Assembly (NCBI GenBank): GCA_029948255.1
Contig: JALIZF010001776.1
Coordinates: 434,001 to 498,000, forward strand
Length of the DNA: 64,000 bases
Origin: Telmatactis stephensoni
Lineage: Eukaryota > Cnidaria > Anthozoa > Actiniaria > Isophelliidae
Direction of reading: 5' to 3'
Both the position numbers and the translations under genes were made by a program. The notes beneath the pieces are model-generated. The model did not search any database. It saw only the letters and a program-made list of their open reading frames with translations, and was not told where the DNA came from. Below, one piece after another: positions 26,501-38,500 of this stretch. Position 1 is the first letter of the stretch. Each line of letters begins with the position of its first letter.

Positions 26501-29500
26501 ATAGAGTAAGTGTATGGATAGGATCGGTGGAGGGGCGAAAATGGTAGTCTCCGTAGAGAGGTGATCGTTGTAGGGATGTAGCCGCTGTGGAGGTTTAACA
26601 GCGATGGAATCCACAATTGACTACTTTCCCTTTAATATTCAGTTAAAGTTATGCCTTTTTTCAGACAGCGATTAGAATATGGGACTGTTTTCTGTTCAAA
26701 GGAAGGGAGGTAAGATGACAATCTCTAACAAGTGCTAATGAGACACGAATTTGATAAACCTGTCCTATACGATATGAATTCCAATCAGCTCAGAAGGAAT
26801 TAGCAGTTGCAATCCCTGTATGGTCCGTCACCAGTGGCTCTAATTTCTATCTTGAAATTATATTTTCATCATTCTCTACTTTCGCATATCCATAATGCCT
26901 TCTGTTTTTTGGGGGTAGTTATTGTCATTCAAATTTGTTTGATTTGAATGACAATTTGTTTTATCTGAATTACAATACCTACCCCCCAAAACAGAAGTCA
27001 TTATGGGCTTTGTGAAAGTAGAGAATAGAAGATGACAGACTAACCACGTGATTCGATCTTAGGTTCTTTTTCGTATCGCTATCGGTTTGTTGAAGTTACA
27101 ACAAAGATCGCTTCTACAGCTATCTGGCTACCTTGAGATAATGCAGTACATGAAGAGAGCAGCAAGAGTCACGTACGATATTGATCGATTGTTTAAGGTG
27201 AGACACGCTCGGACACACAATAGGGCCGTTTATACGTGCAAAAAAACCGTGTCTTATTTCAGACGCAACTTAAATAAGACGCAAACTCTCCGTATAAGCC
27301 ACACCTTTTGTCCTAAGACGCGACAAAAAGACCGTTCCTCGCTAAGTCGCGCCTTGGACTAGAGTAGTTTTCGTGTGAGGTTGAAACGGTTCTCGCCGCG
27401 CGGTGACCGCGTCAATGCCATGATAGAGCGCTTTTCGTATGAGTGGGAAACTGACCGTACCGTACCGTGACCGTGTCAGTACCGTAATGTCTATAAAAAC
27501 ATCCGAAACTTGCTCTAAAAGTATCATTTAGACGGAGAGGTTCGCGTCTTCAGTATTTCCGCTCGTATTGACAATTCTTTATATTAATGCGCATATTAAT
27601 TTTCAAGGAGAGTAGCGGGAATAGCCTCATTTTCATGCCGATTTCCGCTTTGTCCATTGAAAACCTAATATGCGCATTAATATTAAGAGTCGTCAAAAAA
27701 TGGCCTTGAAGACATATGAACAGCAACACTTGCTTGCTAGCCGGGTAGTTCCTCGACCAACAGGAGATGACATCGAAGGAAATTTTGTGCGCAATGATAA
27801 GTTGCGCGTTTTTCTCAATTAAAATTAGTTCCAGCTATACTACTTTAAATAGACGAAATCATCTTCTTATGATTTGTAAAAATCGCATTTGGTTTAATCT
27901 TTTTTAAATTGCATATCTCCCTATCTTATGTAAATGAATCTTCCCAGGCTTCATTTGATGAGATCACGAAGTTCCGAACTAATGAAGAATTAGACGAGAT
28001 GCAGAGAAAACATCTACCAGACATCGAGGCCAGGAATGACTACAGACTTGCTGTTAAAAGTGAACGAAAGGTAATGACAATATATACCGTAAGGTGATGT
28101 GGTAGGTGTTAATTTGGATCAATTTTAGTTTAGCTACAATACTAATAGTAATATAATAATATATAAATATTTGTAATATAAAGCGCCCTTTCCCAAGGGT
28201 CCAAAGGCGCTCCAATGTGGTCAGCATTACAATGCAATGCAATGCAATACAATTTACATGCATATATATTAATTATACAATCAATGGTGATGATGTCGAA
28301 AGAGATAATGGTGGTGATGGTTATGATGATGATTACCACGACTACGCAGCTGCATTCAATATAAGGATGATAATGGCGTTGTCAAAACATCTCTAGGATC
28401 GTTAATTGTAGTTGTTGTTTCTCTTAATCATTCATATCAAGAAATATCTTATATAAAGTGTCCGGGTTTTTTTTCTACTTCCTTATAAGGTAATTTGACT
28501 TACCATATTTGGAAGTTGGAATAAATTTCATTGTGAAAAACAGCGATTTTCTTCGAAATTCCATCCAAACTTACAGATTTTCGAGTAAAAACATAATTTT
28601 TAGTCAGCCATCTTGATTTCTGGGATCCCAGTTTGTTTTACCACAAGAAGCCCGAAAACGACACCAATTTATTGATATGAATTTTTTCTATTTTTTAGCG
28701 ATCAAGAGTAAGTTCCTTTACAGTAGAAATTTCCACTCCAGACCGGTCAGACCGGCTTGACCACGTCCAGATTGTAGAGTGCGCTGTTGCTGCAAGTACA
28801 GGTAGAGACAAATAGCTGTTTTTAATTTTGTATGATAATTGGTATCTTACGCTCGCTCTGATTGGTTGACGTCACGGAATCTTACGTGTGCTCTGATTGG
28901 TTGAGATATGTCGAGAAATATCATCTAAAACAGAGTACAGAGGCACGAAAAAGTGGAATCTTTCTGTGAAATACATAGCAATGACTTACGTTTTCTCCTC
29001 TTTTTTCCATCCTAATTTGTTATCTACGCTCGCTTTGATTAGTTGACGTTACGGAATCTGGCGTGCGCTGTGATTGGTCAGTTGAAATATGTCGAGAAAT
29101 ATCATATAAAACAGAGTACAAAGGCACGAAAAAAATTCTGTCTGTGAAATACATACTATAATTACTCCAGTGGTATAAATCGGTGGTACGTACACACTAG
29201 TGGTACGTACACACTAGTGGTACGTCATTAAATATGGCCGCCAAGTGTCCAAAACCTTTGTAAGACGTCATCAATTATGGATGGATACCAAGTCTTTTTT
29301 TCTGTTTTGAGATGCGATACATTCCAGTAGAGAAAAACCATCAACAGTATGAACATGATAGAAATCCTAGACAAATGATTTTATTTATGACGTCATTGAA
29401 TATGGCTGCCAAGTGTTTATTCAATCTTATAACATAGTTTATGAGCGGCGGCCATTGTTGTACTATTTGTTTTATGATGTGTTGATTTTCAGATCTTTCT

Positions 29501-32500
29501 CAACCTGTGTGCATACCGTGTAGTGTACGCGGTGACACCAAACTTTATCTTCTTGATATCAGCAAGAAGGAAAGAAGTACCTTAGAGGCCGATGTAAGTG
29601 CACCAAACTAATTACTTGATATAAGGAAACTTGATATAAATGAAATCTCCGAACATCTACTGATTTGTGGATTGCTGGATTTCAAGTGACTCGTCACGAC
29701 GGCAATCTTGGATTAACCTCAACAAAATATTTCAAAACAATTCTATAAATATTGCTTGGGATTCCTGTGATCAGGACGCGGACGCGCGTAAGCCCGCAAA
29801 AACTCGCGCATGCGCAGTCGTTTTGCCGCGGTGTCCAGTACGGTCTGTTGTTTGCTCACCCGATAGAGTCCACTTGTTGCCAATTTCGATCTGGAAACTT
29901 TTCATCAGCCTAGCGACAGGTTTCACAAGCTTTTTTCAGTTAATTGAATCATTTAATGCAGTAAAGTATATCCATTGAAAATTGTATTGTTTAGATCCCT
30001 TCGCGTGTTCTATGCGCTGACGTCATAGGTGATGGTACGTTGTTGATTGGTACAGTGTCGTGGTACATCTATGCCTTTAGTCTGGACTTTTGGTAAGCAC
30101 TTCACGTAATTTATATTACATTGATAACATATATAAGTAGATTAATCGATTTTAATTTGTACAGTCACAAGCAAATATCAGAGAAGATTTTCCTACCACT
30201 TCGCGCGCAACAGCAGAGATACACCGTATGTCCACCCCTGTAACTATTGCTGGCTTTCATCCATTCCTTCGGGAATCATAAGACAATGAAGCAGTGGCCA
30301 TGCTGAGTGAACAAACAATAGTTTACTCAAGATGGCTGCCGTGACGTCCCATGTAACCCAGCAGTTGCGCACAATGATGATGGAAAATTAGCGTCGGGTG
30401 TCCGTTTAATGTGGTGAATTAAAATAATGTTCATCATCATTACGAACGGATAATTCATACAAATAATCATACGTAGCCTCCTCCTCTTTTGGGTTTCCTT
30501 TGAAATAAGACTGAAGAAGAAGGAAAAACGAGGGGGGAGGAGGAGAGGAGGAAGAGAAAAAGGGGGAGGAGTTGTCGACCCCTTCTCTTCTTGAATGGGG
30601 CCCATTCTTTCCCGGCCAGAAAAATAAAAAGGAATCCCAACAGTTGACTGCGGAGGAGGCTAAATCATACGAAAACTGCTTTATTCTAAGAAGAGTCATC
30701 AATTGGTATCGTAGCAAGATGGGTCAATTAATGATCATAAAAATAGAGAACAATTAATGCTGTAACCAATACGTTCGAGTGTGTAAAGGAAGTGGAAACG
30801 TTAAGACAGCAAGGTAACTTGAAATTAACAGTCATTGGTTTATTTTATTCAGTGAGGAGATCTGGAGTATCCAACTAAGGGATTCCGTCATTGATCTGTG
30901 TCATTACGATCACGAGACAGACGACAAAGTCTATGCAGCATTGGCTGATGGGTCTATCGCTGTTTTACCGGTACGCTGGTTATTTATCGTGTACAATTGT
31001 CTATTTTCATGCCTTCATTATAGCCTTGCTTATAAACCCAAAGCGTGATGACGTTTTGACCCCCTCTCTATACCAGAATCCTTTTCAAGAACGTTTCATA
31101 TTCAAATTTTAAATTCCTTGGAGAACAAAAACACAAACGTTTTAATTAGTGAAGAAAAGCTACTGGAAAAGTATTCTGAAATAGGTAGAGAATAGAGATG
31201 GAAAATGGTTGACACCCAATATCCAAAATTAGAGTAGAAATCACAAACGTGCGTTGTCTTTCGTATTCAGTTCTAGATTTATATTTATACGCGTGCATTT
31301 ATACCTCTAGTCAAGGTGGAGCACTTTGACAATCAGACAACAAAATTCAAAATGCTAAAGGGTGGAGAAAGACATTAATAGCTAGCAAGCTAGTACTTCA
31401 CCCAAAAGAGCTTGTGGCGTGTCAGGCCTTTTGCGTCTAATTACCGAATATGGTCTCCAGAAAAAGTGCAGTCTTACTGATATGATATTATTTTATTTTG
31501 GTATTTGTTTATCAATCTTCTTGTCTCTAATTTTCGTCCTAATTTCTAGGCACGCTAACGTCTTATGTGACATTTTAAACCTTTTGCAGAATGCAAATTC
31601 CACTGGCCCACCATCTGAAGGCTCACACGTTCGTATCGGGTCACCACCAGTCATGTGCGTCACTCTAGTGGATGATAAAGTATGGTGTGGATGTAGCAAC
31701 AATGTGGTTGTCTTGGAAACAAGGTCAGCGGTTAAAACTAAACTTTTCTTGTACCATCCAATGGTTCTTCATTTTTTTACGGTTCACCAAGTTAAAGACT
31801 ACGCTAAGGCTCAACTAACTTTGTGGTTAATTAAAATACATACGAACAAATGCAACGTAAAAACAAACAAACAGCAAATAAACATAGTTATTAACAAGTA
31901 AGCCTTATTAATGTATAGAAACATTTAGCCGGCTAAACGAAATTTTAACATGGAAAAATAGCGGGAGTTAGCGATCGGTTGTGGTAAAGATGCAATCGAG
32001 GGATTCGAGCAAACAAGATGAGAGATGCCCAAAGGGCATGGAGCATGTGTAAATTCGAAAGGTAGCTTCTTTTGTTTGACGGACAACAAAATTTCACGAT
32101 TCGTCTGCGAATCGAGATTTTAGGGTTCTTTTTGCCATTTTATCCGCATTTCTTTACACTTTTTAATGTTCTTTTATTGTATGAAAGTTTTGAGTATTTG
32201 TATTTCAGTATTTAACAATATCTCGACAATATCTCGTTAAATATTCAATATCTGACATTGTCTTACTTTGCTAATTGGGTTCAAAAAGAATTATTCAGTT
32301 TTGTGGGTATTGTCTAAAGCGTATTTCTTATTATTTATATATGATAATGTAATAACAATACTTCGACGAATTTTTAATATGCGACTGATGTATTATTTCT
32401 GACAATAAGTGAAGTGTAGATCGTCATATACACAAGTGTATATAGACATATAGCTTTAAGAGTCAGTCTTTGTCAGTCTAGCGTTCGTGCAGGCTCTCTC

Positions 32501-35500
32501 TTGTGTCACTAAACTACCTTATTGACGAACATTGAAACTCATTCATTATACGTAAGAAGTTGCACGACGTACGTAAATCACCAACGCGTCTTAGTAAATA
32601 CAAAATCTTGAGGTGGGGCAGTAAATTTGCCATTATTGTTTATTTAGCCTCCATTGCTTGTCAGTAGACATTGTGAGCTCATTCATTATACGCAAGAAGC
32701 TGCACGACGTACGTAAATCACCAGCGCGTCTTAGCAAATACAAAATCTTGAGGTGTGGCAGTAAATTTGCCATTATTGCTTATTTAGCCTTCATTGCTTG
32801 TCAGGAGACATAAGAGATTCGTTCAGTTATATTTACCTTTCGATGTCTATGTGTATCTCGGACTAATTATAAGATGCTAGAAGCATTCTATTAATTACGA
32901 TAACATTTAAAAGTCCTTTAAGTTAAAAGCGGTTGAAGTGTTTTTGAGTTTTGTTTTTGACATAATAAAACGTTGGAACAATAGTGAAATATATGTACGG
33001 ACATTGCAAATATATTAGCTCAAAGTAAGTAGGATAGAAAAAATATAATGTAATGTTCTGAAATAAATGCAGAAAATGCAGGAAATTCTCAAAAATGCTT
33101 GTAAATTGTTAAACTTTGAACATAGAAAACTAAAAGCGGGAAAGTAGTTTCTAAGAGTGACCAGAAAAAAAATGCCAAACAAAGATAATAAGTTATTGGA
33201 ATATTTTTTTCTCCCGGTTATTCCACTCTAGGGGGGGGAGGAGGGGGGAAGGAGTGGGGGGAGGAGGAGGGGAAGCTTAAAGGCTACAAGCCTGTGTGAA
33301 GTCAGGATTAGAATGAATCACTCAGTCTGACAACGTACGTGTAATACTTCCCGACAGGGGGGCCACGCCAATAGTCCAGTTCCGAGATATACTTCACCTG
33401 CCACATACAAAGGATTTAGGACGAGGCTACGTGCTAAAACTTTTTCCTTGTTACGAATGACCGAGCTTTATGCACGTAGCATCGTCTTGATTTCCATTTT
33501 ATGTGGCAAGTGAAGTATATCTCGGAAGTCGACTATTGCTATTATCCATACCGACCTCACGTGTACAGATACTCTTACGTAACAAGTTAAGGTGACAATA
33601 ATTACATAATACTTCTAAGTAACAGTCCATTAAAGAATTAAAACCCAACATAGCCCCGAGAAAATACAAAAATCCTCTTTGCGAGCAAATATTCAAGAGC
33701 GTAAATAGAAGATAAGATGTAAAAATGAACGCAAAAATATTGATATTTTCTCACAAAATGATGAGAAACTTAAGGGTTATTAGAATTTGTTGTACATTTT
33801 GGTAAAACTAACACCTGTAATTCAGCAAAGATTGAGATTAAATGGTTAAACCCAAAGAAGATCACGCTTGTAACAAGAACATTTTAAAGAAATATAAGAT
33901 TGCAGTAGCTCAAAGTTTTCAATTATCACAAACATTACTGAGTGACTGAACTTCTCTTGGTTATTATTTGTTTTTCACTGCCATTCACTTGTACCTTGCT
34001 GCATGATACAGTGCTCTTCAATTTATGAACAAGATTTTGAGTTTTTTTTCAACTTTTTAAAAATCTTCTGTGAAATGAAATCAAAAAAGCTGAAATGCAC
34101 TTTGAAAATTAGTCTAAATTATCGACTTCGTTATCGACTTCTTTATCGACTTCGTTACTGATATCTAGTCTGACTTATCACCACCTAAACCCATTTGAGT
34201 TATGATTTGTTTATCACTGCGAATAATTTGTACCCTTGAGCCTGAAACTATGGTACAATGTTCATCAATTATTACACAATACTTTGAGTTTTTCTTCAAC
34301 TTTAAAAAAAAATCGTTTGTGATGAGAATTTGACAATCCAATGAAAGGATGCCCCAAAAAGCTGGAAGGCACTTTTGTTACCGAAAGCAAACAAAATTGG
34401 AAAATTGGTCAAAATTATCGACTTTACTGATATCCAGTCTGACTTATCAGTAAATAGTGAACCTCTCTGGATTATTGTTTGTTTATGACTGGCATTCGTT
34501 TATACGTTGAAAACTATTGATGCAATCTCCTTCAAATATAATAGTTTGAATTGTTCTTCAACTTTTTCAAAACAAAGACCTGCGAAAAGAGTTTACCAAT
34601 CAAATGAAACGTAACAAAAAAGCTGAAAAGCACTTTTCGACTTCGTTACTGATATCCAGTCTAACACCCTTGATACTGCCATTTAGTCGCTATAATTGGA
34701 AGTATTGTTATGAAAACACTTTTCTTTTCAACTTACGCGTTTGACAGTGCCTGATTCGTAAAATGTGTGAGATTTTCTCCAACAGTTCCACGTACGGTTA
34801 GAATTCTTGATTTTGCTCTGCCGACAAACGAAGCGCAAGACGTGCTCACTTGAAGTAAATAAATTTTTGTCTAAAAGAAAAATAATAAGTGCAACTGCTT
34901 CGTTAATTATTTAATGGACTCAGCATGTCTATTGTTTCTATAGCGACATTGTATATTTAGTTTAGCTGTGGAATCTAATTTTCACCACAGGCGACTCCTG
35001 ATTCTGTTTTTCTGTCTTAGAAACAGAGATGAAAGACTTTTATCTGATTTCCATTTTTTCTTCATAATCATTACCACAGGTAGCCCAAACAAAACTAAAC
35101 CAGCTCTCAACTCTCTTCATTTTCTCGTTCCCCCTCTCCTTTAACTAATTGCCCCATTTCATTATGACATCAAAACAATCTATTGTTTAAACGCTAAGGA
35201 TCATGGTCGTGAGAGGGGGGACAAAACACACAAAGAAAATTGATATAAAATACGGTTTAGAGAACGAAGAAAAGCACTAACAGCAATCAAATGCAATAAA
35301 TATTGTTAATTCAACAATTTTGTTCAAATTCCTATTGTTCTCTACGATTCTGTTCCCATCGAAGCAAGCCGTGATGGAGCAACTGATCCTGTCAACAGCT
35401 CCACTAATTAGGGCGTAACGTTTGCCCAAAGAAGCGTTGGACAAACAACAAACCTCTCGATATCAGGGAGATTTTAATATATATTGATTATTTATTTCAA

Positions 35501-38500
35501 TGCTTTGCCAGGATCAAATTAAACCGGATACAATTTTTAGTAATCAACACTATTTCCAAGCCAGCTATCTCTATAAAACGTTTTTGCTTGTCCAGCATAG
35601 CAACAGTATCTATGGATGGTGGGTTCGGTGGATACCGCAGGAATGTCAAGATGATATTCTTCTGGATGCCGTAGATTTTTGTGGACGGAGCTTGGTCAGG
35701 CCTTATGTATGTTTTCTTTACTTTTTGTCTTTCAGTTCTTTGGAAGAGGTTCATGCCACAGTTGTCTCTCCATCAAATCGTCACCAGGTCGCTCGGTTGA
35801 TTGCCGGAGCGCATGGGGTCTGGTGCACAATACGTGGGTAAGAACACAGAAATAAATAAAAATGAAAGTGGTAAATAATTGTCCATGTCCATGTATATGT
35901 TGTGCAAATGTGTATGGTGGAGGATGAATAGAGCAACACTTCTTTTTTTTTTGTGTCGCACGTGATAGAGTGGTTTTCGTATGAGTGGTAACACTGTACG
36001 CCTACGATACGATACGGTCACAGCAGGAATTTCGAATGTTTTTATAGAAACTATGATACAGGTACAGCTACGATACGGTACGGTAAGTTTCCCACTCATA
36101 CGAAAACGACTCTAATAGAGTAGATTTCGTATGACTGTGAAAACGACCGTCACGGCTACGGCAGGAATTTCGAATGATTTTATAGGCATGGCGGCACCGA
36201 CACGGTCGCGGCAGGAATGTTACATTTCACACTCATACGAAATCTGCTCAGGCTGGTGCAATGTGACAGTCAGCCACTTCTGCCACGTGACACACCCTTT
36301 GGTGAAAGCCTTGTGACCAGGTCGAAAAAACTTTTGCCGAATAGCTGGAGATCTTTTGGCTGTATTCACATTAATTCAGATAATTTTGAAGAAGCCTTTT
36401 TTTTAACGGCGCGTTTTCGTAGACGTTGGGGGATTCCACTGTAAAAGGATCTGGTATGCTCGTCGTATGTCTAGCCCTTAGCTTAGTGGTAAAAATCAGC
36501 GATTTGGTATCTTTTAGGGCGTTAAAATTGAAGTTTAGCATTTCCTGAATCCTTTAGGGAATCAAAAGAGCCCATCGCTTTTCGTATTTTATTTATTTTT
36601 TGTTATGTTGTAGTTTTTAATGAATAGTAGTTTTTATGGCGAAGTTTTCGCAAACTTTTGATGGTAGAGAACCTTTGATGTACATCTTTAAACGCGGTCA
36701 TTAAATATTTCAAACAGTTTATGTATTTTTTGTGTGGTATCTCTTAATGTCCAGCCACGTCCTTCTTAAAGGACTTCCGCTATCTTTTAGGGGTATTTTT
36801 GAAAATTTTCGACAAGCATACCTGATCCTTTTACAATTATAAAGCAACATCCCATTTTTAAGTATATATCTTTGCGCTTGTTCCTTACCCCAACCCGAGG
36901 AAGAGTAGCCGATTTCCGAGTTACACTTTGCTTGCCACATACAAGAAATCAAGACGAGGCTACGTGCATAAAGCTCAGTCATTCGTAACAAGACAAAAGT
37001 TTTAGCACGTAGCCTCGTTCTGAGTCCTTTGTATGTGGCAGGTTGAAGCATGTCTCGCAACTGGATTATTAACTTAATGACGATTTCCTTATTATTTTTC
37101 TGTTCTAGATCCTCGTGGGTTATTCTTATCGATAAGTACAATTACGATTTTTTGTTGAAAGTGGATGTCGCATTCGACACATCGATTATTGACGCCGTCA
37201 GTGAATCTCAGGTAAAGCATCAGGCGTAGAAATCTTCAAGCATTACTTTTAGAGTATAGATGTAAATATTATATATGGGTGATCGGGTGATGATAGAAAG
37301 CGCATAAGTGGGATATCCACGGTGCGGGTACGGTCCAGCTACGGTACCGGCTACGGACTACGGTATAAACAACTGGTACAGTCACGGCTACGGTACGGAC
37401 AAACGGTACAGTCACGGCTACGGTACGGACAAACGGTACCGTCACGGCTACGGTATAGACAGCCGCACAGTCACGGCTACGGTACGAACGAACTGTGCAG
37501 TCACGGCTGTTTTCCCACATAACATTTTTTCATATGAGTGATGAGAAACGAAATGCATGTCCCGTAAAACTTGACCCGTCTCGTCCCTTAACCGTGTCAG
37601 TGCCGTGATAACCCGTGATGTCTATAAAATGTTTAAATTTGTGCCGTACAGTGACCGTACCGTTTTTCCGGCAGTCATGCGAAAACTGCTCCTTACATCA
37701 TCTGGTTTGTTGTGTAAAGCCTCGGTTGTCTAAGGAATGGTTTTGAATACAGATTGAAAAAATTACGTTTTACGTTTCCAGGTTACCGTATCTCCATTTC
37801 AAGAATCTAGAGTAACAACGGTTTTACCGTTTGACGAGGAATTATGGGTAGGACTGGGTAACGGTCAAGTACTCATCTTTGATGTTGTTGACAATCAACT
37901 GTCATCACATGAGAGCAGCTGTGATACTTTACAGGAACACTCTGACGTGTCACAGGGTACGTTAGTATGTCAGTTGTACAAGATAAATGTGGACACTGAT
38001 TTGCGAAGTAATTAGCAATATTTATGTCGAAACATTAGAAAAGCTAATGCATCACTTTTACACGTGCTTGTTCAAATAAGGTACTTACCATCCTTACAAC
38101 TATTAACACTATCTCCACCACTAGTCAACCACTACCACTGACCACCATCAACATAACAGTATCACAACTTTCACCACTACCATTAACACTATTTCTTTAA
38201 TAATACTATCGACACCACGAGAGAGAGAATTCGTTAGAAAATGTTTGGGTATGTGTAGCTCAGACCGGAGACCGGAAATAACCCCCAAAATTTCGCCTCC
38301 AAACCGGAAAAGCAACTTTTTTTTGCGAATCCTAAATAGAACATAAGTGTATTTTGAAGGCTTTTGGGTTTACATGCCCTCGGAAAACTCATTAATTTTG
38401 CCCCAAAACCGGTTTTATCAATTTAACGAGCACAACTGAATCCGAATCCTGATACGCCGCATACCCATATTAGTACCCCCTCCCCCCCGGATCAGTGACA

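Larger units (their letters stand above)
31724..35735. other. 4-kb intron of the TBC gene
   Basis: The longest propeller-region intron. It contains a 140-bp direct duplication, a G-rich tract, one MITE and a three-copy 240-bp array, listed separately. No further exon is visible, and the phases of the flanking exons (2 nt and 1 nt) fit each other directly. Confidence 0.65.

Noticed and set aside
30406..30757. Open frames near 30.4-30.7 kb on both strands
   Set aside because: Come from a GGA-rich low-complexity stretch in a TBC-gene intron; no homology and no splice fit.
37269..37541. Open frames on both strands over the 37.4-kb region
   Set aside because: The 30-bp minisatellite has a period divisible by three, so frames stay open by default.
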